Shown one piece after another: positions 45,606 through 54,632 of a DNA stretch of 64,000 nt. How positions within the stretch are numbered: the first letter of the stretch is position 1; each line of letters opens with the position of its first letter. This stretch comes from Planctomicrobium sp051466335 (GTDB taxonomy: Bacteria > Planctomycetota > Planctomycetia > Planctomycetales > Planctomycetaceae). Under the pieces are notes generated by a model. It was not told the origin of the DNA. It did not search any database and saw nothing but the letters and a program-made list of their open reading frames with translations. Both the position numbers and the translations under genes were made by a program. The DNA is taken from NCBI RefSeq assembly GCF_051466335.1, contig NZ_CP195793.1, positions 682,001 through 746,000 on the forward strand, written 5' to 3'.

Positions 45606-46913
45606 ATGACGCGCTCATCCCCTTCTCGCCGTGATTTTCTTGCTGGGTCCGCGGCTGCTGCTGCAAGTGCCTGGGCATTTCATATTGTGCCGGCAAAGGC
45701 ACTTGGTCGTGAAGGAGCGGTTCCTCCCAGTGAAAAAATTGGGCTGGGTGTGATTGGAATTGGGCCTCGTTGCAAATACGACCTCGTATCCATCCTGCCG
45801 TTCGAGGATGTGAAGTGTCTCGCGATCGCCGACGTTCAGGCATCCAGAAGAGACGCTGGAAAAGAGATGGTCGATCAGGCCTACAAGAATGCAGACTGTG
45901 TCGTCTATCGAGACTTCCGCGAACTGTTGGAACGCAAGGACATCGACGCGGTTCTGGTTGCAACCGGCGATCGGTGGCACGCCGCAGCCTCGATCTATGC
46001 AGCTGAAGCGGGAAAGGATGTCTACAGCGAGAAGCCGTGCGGCATCACCATCGGAGCGTGTCAGCGGCTCGCCGACGCGATGTATGCTCAGAAACGTGTC
46101 TTTCAGGCAGGGACCCAGCGACGAAGTGTGGAAAACTTTCAGACCGCCGTTGCGATTGCTCGTTCAGGAAAGCTCGGGAAACTGAAGTCGCTACATGCAT
46201 CGGTTTACGTGCCAACTCTCGGTAATGACTGGCTTCCTGGGCAACCCGTTCCGCATCGGGATGTTGTTGACTGGAACCTTTGGTTGGGGCCCGCTCCCTG
46301 GCGACCATTCAACCAAGGGTATGTCGATGGCAATTGGCGAGGGCAATGGGATTTCGATTCCAGTGCCCGGCTGCTGGATTGGGGAGCACACACGGTTGAT
46401 CTCTGCCAGTGGGCCAATGATGCAGATGAGACAATGCCCCTGGAGTACGAGCCGGGCGACAAGAACATAGTCTGTACGTACGCAAACGGCGTGAAGCTCG
46501 TGATCGATTTTCTGGAGACCCCGTTCGGAAATCGGGATCCGCACTACATCACTCGATTGGGGACCTGCCCGGTTCGATTTGTTGGAGACGATGGCTGGGT
46601 TGAAACAGGGGACTCGGGTGAAATCGTCGTGAATCCAGAGTCGTTGCAGTCTGAGATTGCTGATCCAGCCAAGCGAGTCAGGGGATTGGACGTCGGCACA
46701 CATGCACGGAACTTCTTTGATTGCATGCGGACTCGGGAAAAACCTGTGGCGAATCAGGATGTCATGCGAAAGTCACATATTGCCTGTCACGCAGCGGCAA
46801 TCTCATGGATTCTCCAACGCAAATTGACGATCGATCCAGTGAAAGAAGTCTTTATCAACGACGACGATGCCAATCGACTTCGTGACCGCGAGTTTCGCAA
46901 CTGGGCAGTGTGA
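45606..46913 (+). CDS. Gfo/Idh/MocA oxidoreductase with Tat signal
   Basis: About 435 residues from the ATG at 45606, preceded by AGGAT. The N-terminus SPSRRDFLAGSAAAAASAWA is a twin-arginine signal. The dinucleotide site is reduced to KIGLGVIGIGPRCKYDL; YSEKPCGITIGACQRLAD includes the catalytic Lys of the EKP motif. The C-terminal half has the family's DSSARLLDWGAHTVDLCQW with the catalytic-site His. Tat-exported enzymes of this family are a planctomycete hallmark and act on sugars or sugar derivatives in the periplasm. It ends two bases from the convergent hemD stop. Confidence 0.88.
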   Translation: MTRSSPSRRDFLAGSAAAAASAWAFHIVPAKALGREGAVPPSEKIGLGVIGIGPRCKYDLVSILPFEDVKCLAIADVQASRRDAGKEMVDQAYKNADCVVYRDFRELLERKDIDAVLVATGDRWHAAASIYAAEAGKDVYSEKPCGITIGACQRLADAMYAQKRVFQAGTQRRSVENFQTAVAIARSGKLGKLKSLHASVYVPTLGNDWLPGQPVPHRDVVDWNLWLGPAPWRPFNQGYVDGNWRGQWDFDSSARLLDWGAHTVDLCQWANDADETMPLEYEPGDKNIVCTYANGVKLVIDFLETPFGNRDPHYITRLGTCPVRFVGDDGWVETGDSGEIVVNPESLQSEIADPAKRVRGLDVGTHARNFFDCMRTREKPVANQDVMRKSHIACHAAAISWILQRKLTIDPVKEVFINDDDANRLRDREFRNWAV

Positions 46914-46915
46914 TT

Positions 46916-47782
46916 TTACTGGCCTGCCCGACCGAGATCGGCGTTAAGCGGACCTCGTTTTCGGGCGAGGATCGCAGGAGTTTGTTCGATGGTTTCTCGA
47001 ATGAGATGAGCCATTTTCGGGTGTGAGGGCTCGAGATCAGGTCGAAGACCTAGTGAAACAAGGCGTTCGCTCGCTGTCGGGCCAATGCTTCCGTTCACGC
47101 AGCGGTTCGCTGCGTCGAGCCATTCTTGTTTCACGCTGAGAGATTCTGCTGTCTCAAGCACATGATTGAGTTGCTGGGCACTCGTCCACAAAAGGACATC
47201 AATTTTTCCGGCGATGGTCTGGCGAATGGAATCGCGAAGTGGTTCGAGATCATCAGGTAGTCCCCATTTATAGACCGGCACCGGGAACACTTCTGCTCCT
47301 TGAGAACTAAGCCAGTTGTAGAAGTCTGTACTCGGGGCGCCATATTCCTGAACCGCGACCCGTTTACCGGCAAGTTCGACATGATTGGCGAGGATTTCCT
47401 GCTGCAGCTCTGTGGATGTGTTCGGTTCTGGAGCCCGGAGATCTGACTTTACTTTCAATTTTGAAAGTGCAGCGAATGGCTTCGGGCCACGAACAATCAC
47501 CAGCGTATTGGCGAGGGCGGCTTTGACAGATTCTTCGAGACTCCGGGTCTTCAGCGTTTCGAAAAGAGCCTCGGTTCCGACTCCGGTCATAAACACGACC
47601 GCATCGAACTCACCGGCGAGAAGCCGATCCGCGAATTCGAACACAACGACATTCTCTGTCAGGTAGATCTCTTTCATCGATGGGGCAACGACGGCAATTC
47701 CCCCTGATCGTTCGATGAGACGAGCCATCTCTTCACGACGACGGCTTTCAAAAGTACAGATTGTGAATGGCGATTGGTTCAT
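46916..47782 (-). CDS. hemD: Uroporphyrinogen-III synthase family protein
   Basis: The 288-residue protein has the two-lobed HemD fold by sequence pattern. Landmarks are ICTFESRRREEMARLIERSG, FDAVVFMTGVGTEALFETLK, RVAVQEYGAPSTDFYNWL, DVLLWTSAQQLNHVLE and NGSIGPTASERLVSLGL. HemD cyclises hydroxymethylbilane to uroporphyrinogen III for haem, sirohaem and B12. Conservation is low in this family as usual, so the assignment rests on the whole pattern. No other hem gene is within the window. Confidence 0.8.
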   Translation of the reverse strand: MNQSPFTICTFESRRREEMARLIERSGGIAVVAPSMKEIYLTENVVVFEFADRLLAGEFDAVVFMTGVGTEALFETLKTRSLEESVKAALANTLVIVRGPKPFAALSKLKVKSDLRAPEPNTSTELQQEILANHVELAGKRVAVQEYGAPSTDFYNWLSSQGAEVFPVPVYKWGLPDDLEPLRDSIRQTIAGKIDVLLWTSAQQLNHVLETAESLSVKQEWLDAANRCVNGSIGPTASERLVSLGLRPDLEPSHPKMAHLIRETIEQTPAILARKRGPLNADLGRAGQ

Positions 47783-48320
47783 CGCATGATCATAACGATT
47801 CCTGGCTTCTTTCAGGTATCGAACGTGCGGGAGAGGGCCGCGTGAGGTTTGTCACTTGAGCGACCATGAGGAGATGCTTTGAATAAGTGCGGTGCTCAGT
47901 TCGGTGCGACGCCCTAGAACGTAGAGAGGCTCAAGATTCGCGACGAAGAAAGTGGCAAAAAAGAACCTATAAAAGCAAAAACGAGTCAAGTAAACCGGGG
48001 TCATGGGCGCTCGTCTGAGATATGCCCAACAAGGACAACCCCAGCCACTACCTGGTCTAGCTTCACTCGCTTTTGCAAGTGACAGTAGAGCAAGGGCCAT
48101 GCCCCGCGTTCCAGTAAAAAAATGTTTTTTTTAACTGGTTTTGGGACAAATTCTTATGGCGATTCTCTTGTCAGAGTTGTCGTGTGTGAGTTTTCGTCTT
48201 GCACATGAATTAGGCATTTAAGCACTTAAGATGCACGCTGCCTCAACAATGATTAGAAGACAACTGGTAATCAGCGATAATCTGGGTAATGTGGTTTTGA
48301 TGGATTTTTGTGCATTTGTA
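47783..48320. other. Gene-free region between hemD and the sigma-54 activator gene
   Basis: This 538-base region includes the promoter side of hemD and the 3' side of the activator gene. CCAGT (48111-48115) and ACTGG (48134-48138) bracket seven A and eight T residues, an AT-rich hairpin. An 82-codon leftward frame at 47852-48100 has a plausible length but no recognisable content; I treat it as non-coding. Confidence 0.45.
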
Positions 48321-50261
48321 TCAAGGTTTGACGTCGTCGACTTCCATCCCAAGCTGACGCATCTTTCGATAGAGGTTGGAGCGGTGAAGCCCGAGAAACT
48401 CTGCAGCGTCGCTCATGTTTCCTTGCATGCGTTTTACAGCTCGCTTGATGTACTCGATTTGGAAGTTCGAAGTCGCATCACCGAGACCTAGGCCGTCAGC
48501 GAGGTCCTCGAAGGCATTTTTCTTGGGGCTGAGGATGAAGGCGAGGTCGTCGAGTTCGACGCGGTCACCCGCAGCGAGAAACGCGATGCGTTCCATCAGG
48601 TTTCTCAGCTCACGGACGTTGCCGGGCCAGTTGTGCATTTGAAGCCGTTTTTCAGCGTCCGGTGAGATCGCCAGCAGACGTCGCTTCGCGTCGCGGCACG
48701 AGCGCTCAAGAAAAAATCTCGCCAGCGGAAGGATATCTTCCGGCCGGTCTCGGAGTGGCGGAAGATCGAGAGTAACGACGCTCAGGCGATAATAAAGGTC
48801 CTGACGAAACTTTTTGTCGCGGACAAGATCGACGAGATTTGCGTTTGTGGCAGCCAGTACGCGAACGTTGACTGGAATCGTTTGTGTCCCACCGACCCGG
48901 GTGATGGCTTTCTGCTCCAGAACCCGGAGCAACTTCGCTTGGCCCCCGAGGCTCATGTCACCCACTTCGTCGAGAAACAGAGTCCCTCCCTCTGCGAGTT
49001 CAAACTTCCCGACATGCATCGATTGTGCATCCGTAAACGCACCTTTCTCATGTCCAAAGAGTTCGCTCTCAAGCAGCGTTTCAGTGAGTGCTGCGCAGTT
49101 AACGGCGATGAATGGGCGAGATGACCGAGGCCCTTGTTGGTGCAGCGATGTAGCGGCAACTTCCTTGCCGGTTCCGCTTTCTCCCAGAATCAGGACTGGC
49201 AGGTCTGTTGCCGCGAGCCGATCAATCGTTCCTCGCAGGCCGTTCATCGCAGGGCTGTCTCCGATGATTTGTGATCGCCGGGTCATCTGCTCTGTCAGCT
49301 GCTGGTTGCTTCGAACCAGATTTTCGAGTTCTCGAGTGTTTGTGATCGCTGTGGATGCCTGAATTCCAAAGTCCTCGAGCGCAATCTGGTCGTCGGAATT
49401 GAAGTCCCCGCCGATTTTATTGATCAGTTCAAACGCCCCGATGCAATTTTTCTCCGCATCAAATAAGGGGACGCACAGGAGGTTTCTTGTTTTGTAACCC
49501 GATTTTTTATCGACGCTTTGATCGAATCGATTGTCGTTGTAAGCGTTGTCGACCGTGACCGGCTTCCGACTGTGAATCACGTCCCCGACGATCCCCTTGT
49601 TGTCGGGGAGAAACAGTCTCCCCCCTTCAACCCCCAATGCCGGGCAGGCGACAAGTAGACGTTGATCCTTGTCCCAGACAAAAATACTGGCACGGTCACA
49701 CCCGAGCAGCCTCGATGCTTCTTCAGCGATCCGCTCAAGTAGACGCTGCGTCTGTTTTTCCCCCGCAAACGTCAGCGAGAGTTCGAGTGTCGTCCGCAGT
49801 CGGTCGATATGCTTCTGCGCATTCTTTCTCGCGGAGAGTTGATCGATTCTTCTTCCGAGAATGCGGCCGATGGCAAGAGCTTCGCCAAGTTCGTTCTGAG
49901 AAATACGTGGTCCTGACAGGAGCAGAATATGTCGATCCTGCGAAGGGGTTGGAACTAGCAGAGCAGGGCTCTGGTTTCGGTCCTCAGCAATAGCGCCAGC
50001 GTCGCGATCGATCACGTCTCCCAGTAAGGCTTTGGGGAGTGGACCTTCTTGTTCTCCGCGTGAGGCGACGACGGTCCAGTCTGTGTTTCGCACAATCAAC
50101 GAACAGTAAGGAACGCCAAACTCGGCTGCGATATCCGTCAGGATCGAGGTGAGGTCGTTCGTGTTCAGAATTCGATCGCAGAGCCGGATCAAAGAGGCGG
50201 CTGGTGAGGTTCGCTGAAGCCATGGAAGTTCGTTCCAGGTCATCCAACGCAGCGCTTCCAT
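48321..50261 (-). CDS. Sigma-54-dependent transcriptional activator with GAF domain
   Basis: About 646 residues from the ATG at 50261, with an AAGGGGAT ribosome-binding site. The N-terminal half contains GAF-type sensory regions (RLLERIAEEASRLLGCDRAS). The central AAA+ domain has Walker A LILGESGTGKEVAATSLH, the sigma-54-contact motif written GAFTDA rather than GAFTGA, and Walker B GTLFLDEVGDM. The C-terminus is a Fis-type helix-turn-helix (GNMSDAAEFLGLHRSNLYRKMRQLG). It would open sigma-54 promoters in answer to a small ligand. No receiver domain is present. The target genes cannot be named; I found no convincing -24/-12 site in the window. Confidence 0.9.
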   Translation of the reverse strand: MEALRWMTWNELPWLQRTSPAASLIRLCDRILNTNDLTSILTDIAAEFGVPYCSLIVRNTDWTVVASRGEQEGPLPKALLGDVIDRDAGAIAEDRNQSPALLVPTPSQDRHILLLSGPRISQNELGEALAIGRILGRRIDQLSARKNAQKHIDRLRTTLELSLTFAGEKQTQRLLERIAEEASRLLGCDRASIFVWDKDQRLLVACPALGVEGGRLFLPDNKGIVGDVIHSRKPVTVDNAYNDNRFDQSVDKKSGYKTRNLLCVPLFDAEKNCIGAFELINKIGGDFNSDDQIALEDFGIQASTAITNTRELENLVRSNQQLTEQMTRRSQIIGDSPAMNGLRGTIDRLAATDLPVLILGESGTGKEVAATSLHQQGPRSSRPFIAVNCAALTETLLESELFGHEKGAFTDAQSMHVGKFELAEGGTLFLDEVGDMSLGGQAKLLRVLEQKAITRVGGTQTIPVNVRVLAATNANLVDLVRDKKFRQDLYYRLSVVTLDLPPLRDRPEDILPLARFFLERSCRDAKRRLLAISPDAEKRLQMHNWPGNVRELRNLMERIAFLAAGDRVELDDLAFILSPKKNAFEDLADGLGLGDATSNFQIEYIKRAVKRMQGNMSDAAEFLGLHRSNLYRKMRQLGMEVDDVKP

Positions 50262-50400
50262 CTCGATCCCCTTTTCTGTCGTCAACTGAATCAAAATTAA
50301 GGCATTGTTCCACGGATTGATGGCGCAATGCAATTGATGCTGATTGTTCAGAATTGAGGTTGTGACGTCAAGCCGATGACATTTTAAAAAGCAAAAAGAT

Positions 50401-51138
50401 TCACGATTCTACGGGGAGTTTTCCTAGTCGGTCTGCACAGAGCCAGGTCGCGAACGCAATTGCGGCAGTCTCTACCCGCAGAATATGTGGAGAGAGAGCG
50501 ATTCTCTGTGCGCTCCACGACTTGAGAAGGTCTTCTTCCGCGGGGCTCAGTCCTCCCTCCGGGCCGATCACAACAACGATCTGTTTCCGCTTGTAAAGGT
50601 TTTCTTCTGTGATGGTTGCGATAGAATTCCCATCAGGTGCACCGACCAGTAAGCAGGCGTCCTGCAAGTTGATTCGATCTGGAAGCTTAGTCAACGCACA
50701 GGTCTCGTCGATCTTCAGAACTCGATCCCGTCCTGATTGTTTGCAAGCTGCAATCACGGTCTGTTCGGCCTTGTTTATCTTGTGATCACTCGGCTTCACC
50801 ACACTCCTTTCTGTGATGAGCGGGATCAGTCGATCGCAACCCAGTTCCGTCACCTTTTCGATCATCCAACTGAGCCGTTCTCCCTTGGGTGAGGCGACTG
50901 CGATGACGATTGCAGGTTCCTGTGCCGGGAGTATTGAGGGTGACCCGACGAGACGAACAACGACTTCGTTTCGACGGACGTTTTCGATGGCAGCGACGCA
51001 CGACCGTCCTTCTCCGTCAAAAATAGAAATCTGATCTCCCGCTTCGGCTCGCATCACGCGAGATAAGTGATGTGCTTCAGGCCCTTCGAGCGTGACAGTT
51101 TCAGACCACGTACCGGGGGCATAAAAACGTTCAGACAT
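50401..51138 (-). CDS. rsmE: 16S rRNA (uracil1498-N3)-methyltransferase
   Basis: About 245 residues from the ATG at 51138 (MSERFYAPG), the usual RsmE length; longer in-frame starts are not supported. The N-terminal PUA-like part includes EGPEAHHLSRVMRAEAGDQI. The SPOUT methyltransferase part has PKGERLSWMIEKVTELG, VIGPEGGLSPAEEDLLKSW and ALSPHILRVETAAIAFA. The last two are the knot loops that bind S-adenosylmethionine. The enzyme methylates U1498 of 16S rRNA. It stands by itself between the sigma-54 regulator and the dioxygenase-like gene. Confidence 0.92.
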   Translation of the reverse strand: MSERFYAPGTWSETVTLEGPEAHHLSRVMRAEAGDQISIFDGEGRSCVAAIENVRRNEVVVRLVGSPSILPAQEPAIVIAVASPKGERLSWMIEKVTELGCDRLIPLITERSVVKPSDHKINKAEQTVIAACKQSGRDRVLKIDETCALTKLPDRINLQDACLLVGAPDGNSIATITEENLYKRKQIVVVIGPEGGLSPAEEDLLKSWSAQRIALSPHILRVETAAIAFATWLCADRLGKLPVES

Positions 51139-51525
51139 GTTTGTGCAAAGCCCCTTGAATGAAAAGTGGTTCATGGATCGAACACGGAGTGTTGAGTGCG
51201 GGTCATACCAGAAGTGAAATCCGATTTCATTCGCCCGGCAGGAGCCTTCCCATCGGCACCTATGATGGATCACGCAGGCAAGGAAATCTTGTTTGAACCG
51301 TTTTAGAAGTGAAATCAGTTCAGGTTGATGACAGGTTGGAAAATTTCGATCTGCGATCAATTGACGCACCCGGCAAACATGCACATTCTAATCGATGCGG
51401 TGTAACAAGAGAGCTTTCTGCCAATCGGTTTGCACACTTCGCAAATTCAGACCCAAAGGCGATCAACACTCGGTACTCCGCGCGTTGGCCGACGCACGAT
51501 GGAAATCGTTTCAAAAGGACCAGGG

Positions 51526-52323
51526 ATGCAGTCGTCGGATCAATCCAGTTCAACAGGATCTGCTTTTACTCCTGCTGAAGTCGCCATGTTTCATGAACAA
51601 GGCTATTCAATCGTGCGCAACGCCTGCCCGCCGGAATTGGTTGAGCAGATGTTGGCCGTGACACGTTCCGATGTTGATCGACTCGTCGAACCGATTGAAC
51701 TCGAAGCGGAGTTGAATTATCCGGGGGCTCCTGCATCGGTCGATGCGAAGGGAGGGAAGACTGTTCGGCGACTCAAACAGGCGTTGAGTCGAAACATTGT
51801 CTTTACGGATTGGGTGCAACATCCACCTGTGGTCACGCGTCTGAAGCAACTTTTCGGAACGGATGTTGTTTGTCCGTTGGCCCACCATAATTGCATCATG
51901 ACCAAAGAGCCCCGATTCAGCAGTGATACCGGTTGGCATCAGGATGTGCGTTATTGGTCGTTCACGCGACCTGATTTGATCAGTGTCTGGTTGGCACTTG
52001 GACAGGAACACAAAGAGAACGGCTGTCTTCAACTGATCCCCGGATCACATCGTAAAGCGTTTCCTGCGAGTTCGTTCGACCAAGACCTTTTCTATCGCAG
52101 CGATCTCCCTGAGAATCAGGTCGAAATTCAGAATCGGGTTCTCGCGGAACTCAATGCCGGTGATGTGTTGTTCTTTCACGCGAAGACTCTACACGCCGCC
52201 ACGCGGAACTTCAGCGAGCAAACGAAATACTCCGTTGTGTTCACTTTCCGGTCGATCGATAACTCGCCGGTTCAGGGGAGTCGGTCTGCGAAATCACCCG
52301 AATTGTTGATACATGTCGATTGA
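51526..52323 (+). CDS. Phytanoyl-CoA dioxygenase family protein
   Basis: About 266 residues from the ATG at 51526, chosen for the AAAAGGA site about seven bases upstream. The double-stranded beta-helix iron site is visible: His-x-Asp in DTGWHQDVRYWSF, then LGQEHKENGCLQLIPGSHR, and the distal His in DVLFFHAKTLHAATRN. The second-substrate Arg occurs near FTFRSIDNS. These non-haem iron, 2-oxoglutarate-dependent enzymes hydroxylate small molecules. It converges on the kinase gene with a 25-base gap. The substrate is not evident. Confidence 0.85.
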   Translation: MQSSDQSSSTGSAFTPAEVAMFHEQGYSIVRNACPPELVEQMLAVTRSDVDRLVEPIELEAELNYPGAPASVDAKGGKTVRRLKQALSRNIVFTDWVQHPPVVTRLKQLFGTDVVCPLAHHNCIMTKEPRFSSDTGWHQDVRYWSFTRPDLISVWLALGQEHKENGCLQLIPGSHRKAFPASSFDQDLFYRSDLPENQVEIQNRVLAELNAGDVLFFHAKTLHAATRNFSEQTKYSVVFTFRSIDNSPVQGSRSAKSPELLIHVD

Positions 52324-52348
52324 GTTGAGATCCTTCGACGGGGGCTGA

Positions 52349-53587
52349 CTACTCACCAAAGAGGCGATGCCACCAGCTTTTCTTCTTAGCTTTTTCGCAG
52401 GTATTTATAAATCGAATCAAATCGGAATGCAGCGGGTTCACCGCTTGATAGCGTCGGTCGGGGTTTGTTTCGAGACAACGGAGAATGATCTTTTCGAGTG
52501 CTGGAGGAATCTCCCGATTCACCTGTCGGGGCGGGACGAAAGCTCCTTTCTCGATCGTGGCGATGATCTCGCTTGTCTTCGTCTCTGTGAACATACGTCT
52601 GAGAGTGCAGAGTTCGTAAAGAGTGGCTCCAAGAGCATAGATGTCACTGCGCTGATCGGCGATTTTCCGGAACTGCTCAGGGGCCATGAACCTCAGCGTT
52701 CCCGCCAGTGAGTCGTTCTGGCCATCGATGACCATCTCGCGGCCGAGTGCGAGTCCGAAGTCGGTGACCCAGATTTTTCCATCGTGATCGATTAACAGAT
52801 TTGCGGGCTTGATGTCGCGATGCAGAATCCCGGAACGATGTGCAAACCGCAGCGCGGATGCGATCTGCAGTGCAATCTTCGCGATTTGAATCCACGAGTC
52901 TTGTCTAAGAATCCGCTTGCTGACTCTCTGATCCGAGTACGTGACGGAAGAGTTTTTCGGATGGTACTCTTCAATCAGGTCGTCCATTGAGACGATGCCA
53001 TGATCGCGATTCCAACTGTCGATCAGTTTGTCGAGCCCGACTCCGGAAATGAGTTGCATGACGTAATAGTATCGGTCGTCCTGAGTGCCCAAACTGAAGA
53101 CGGGGACGATGTTCGGGTGTTGGAGATGGGCAGCGATTCGAGCTTCGCTTTGAAATTGCTCTGCCCAACGAGAGTGGCTGGTGATTTTTGACGGGAGGAG
53201 TTTGACCGCGACTCTCCGGTTCAGCGACGGTTGTTCCGCTTCAAATACAACACCCATTCCTCCTCTGGCAATCTCGCGGATGATCCGGAATTCGCCGAGG
53301 TGGGAGATTTCAAACGTATTGGGGATCGAGGTCTGGTTTGTTGTTGTTCTGTGCGATTTCCAGTCTTCCATCGCTGCGACGATGGGAAGGAATTCTTTAA
53401 GGTCGGCCGCCAATGTCGGATGGCGACAGGAGAACTCGTCGATGCTTGGGTTTTTGCCTTCGCGAAGCAACTGCAGGAAGTCGGACGCGATTTCCTCAAG
53501 CGTCTCTCTTCCGGAAGACTGAGGCCGATAGGGGAGTCCGAGGAGTTCTGCGCCCGTGTCTTCGAAAGCTTCTGAATCGTCACTCAT
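52349..53587 (-). CDS. Soluble Ser/Thr protein kinase of the ECF-kinase type
   Basis: The 412-residue kinase has its Gly-rich loop at ARGGMGVVFEAE, the ATP-anchoring Lys129 in VAVKLLP, the catalytic HRDIKPANLL (256-265), DFGLA (276-280) and MAPEQF. A short N-terminal helical region of about 90 residues precedes it. There is no membrane segment and no C-terminal sensor, unlike PknB-type kinases. It starts 78 bases after the stop of the ECF sigma gene on the same strand. That arrangement suggests the kinase controls that sigma factor or its targets. Confidence 0.92.
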   Translation of the reverse strand: MSDDSEAFEDTGAELLGLPYRPQSSGRETLEEIASDFLQLLREGKNPSIDEFSCRHPTLAADLKEFLPIVAAMEDWKSHRTTTNQTSIPNTFEISHLGEFRIIREIARGGMGVVFEAEQPSLNRRVAVKLLPSKITSHSRWAEQFQSEARIAAHLQHPNIVPVFSLGTQDDRYYYVMQLISGVGLDKLIDSWNRDHGIVSMDDLIEEYHPKNSSVTYSDQRVSKRILRQDSWIQIAKIALQIASALRFAHRSGILHRDIKPANLLIDHDGKIWVTDFGLALGREMVIDGQNDSLAGTLRFMAPEQFRKIADQRSDIYALGATLYELCTLRRMFTETKTSEIIATIEKGAFVPPRQVNREIPPALEKIILRCLETNPDRRYQAVNPLHSDLIRFINTCEKAKKKSWWHRLFGE

Positions 53588-53665
53588 GACGTTGTCTGAT
53601 TCTGGCTGATGAGGAACGCGTTCTGTGGGTGCAAGTCGTCATGGTGACTTTTCTGATGCTGCCCG

Positions 53666-54310
53666 TTAAAGGTTGTCTTTGAACCCGGGGAGTGCCTCGA
53701 GAACTTTCCGCATCCTGACGATTGCTCTGACGTATCGCAAACTGGCGGCTTGTTCGGAAATTCCCAAAGCGGTCGCAGTTTCACTATTGGTTAACTCTTC
53801 GAAGTGACGCAATGCCAGCACTTCACGGTCGAGTTCCCCCATTCCTTCCAGTGCGAGATTCATCTGCTCAACGAGTTCCTGTCGAACAACCGCCTGACTT
53901 GGAGAGGAATGAGTTCCGAGTAAATGTCGAGACAAGCCAAAGGACGATGATGAGTCTCCCCAACCTCCGGAAATGGAACGTTCACGGCGAGCGTCGCGGG
54001 ATTGTGTGCCAAGGTGCCTGCGATGAATGTCGATCAGTGTTTGATTGACGATGAGTCGTAGCCAGATGAAGAACGAGTCTGTCGAGTCCTGCAGGAAATG
54101 CTCGATTCGCTTTTCTGCATCGAGATAGGCTTCCTGAAGCACATCATCCGGATCGACGCGGCCGATGAGTCGATGGTCCATCCGAAACGCAACAATGCGT
54201 TCGAGACGACTGCGGTAGTGAGCAAAGAGAATCCCCAGAGCCTGACGATCGCCATGAATGACGTCGTTGACGAGACGCTCAAGTTGAGAGTCGTTTTGCT
54301 CTTGAGACAT
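53666..54310 (-). CDS. ECF-type RNA polymerase sigma factor
   Basis: The 214-residue protein has sigma region 2 (VNDVIHGDRQALGILFAHYR, then DPDDVLQEAYLDAEKRIEHF) and region 4 (LDREVLALRHFEELTNSETA with the helix-turn-helix TATALGISEQAASLRYVRA). There is no anti-sigma gene beside it; instead a Ser/Thr kinase gene follows, as in the planctomycete ECF groups tied to kinases. Target promoters are unknown. Region 2-4 linker is longer than in small ECF factors and rich in Ser. Confidence 0.88.
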   Translation of the reverse strand: MSQEQNDSQLERLVNDVIHGDRQALGILFAHYRSRLERIVAFRMDHRLIGRVDPDDVLQEAYLDAEKRIEHFLQDSTDSFFIWLRLIVNQTLIDIHRRHLGTQSRDARRERSISGGWGDSSSSFGLSRHLLGTHSSPSQAVVRQELVEQMNLALEGMGELDREVLALRHFEELTNSETATALGISEQAASLRYVRAIVRMRKVLEALPGFKDNL

Positions 54311-54632
54311 GAGAGTGAAGAGAATGGCTTCGAGGCGACGATACGGATGAAAACTTCAGGTGGTTCTGAAAGGCGCTGGCTTGAGTCTATAAGACGGATC
54401 AACCGATGTCGTGGTTAATTCCACAGTACGGATGGCGAAAATCAAACAACAGAGAAGGAGACGCGGGGATTCCTGCGACTCGCAGCAGAAATCCCCGTGA
54501 AATCCCAATCTCATTTATCGCAGTTGCCGTCACAGTATGAGTTCATCTCAGCGACCAGCGATTGATGTCTGATCTGTCGCAATTTCCTGCCATCGGAGCT
54601 CCAATCGCTCGTGACATGCGTTAGGCACCATT
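54311..54632. other. Gene-free region with a long hairpin, upstream of the ECF sigma gene
   Basis: This 322-base gap lies between the Gfo/Idh/MocA gene stop and the sigma gene start, both leftward. CGGGGATT (54464-54471) with AATCCCCG (54490-54497), and inner CTGCG (54473-54477) with CGCAG (54481-54485), form a stable imperfect hairpin. It has no T tract; it may end the Gfo/Idh/MocA transcript or lie in the sigma gene's control region. Confidence 0.5.

Noticed and set aside
47852..48100. 82-codon leftward frame downstream of hemD
   Set aside because: No family resemblance or ribosome-binding site, and unusual composition; treated as chance.
50262..50333. Longer start for the sigma-54 activator
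   Set aside because: The ATG at 50261 has a strong AAGGGGAT site; the extension has none.
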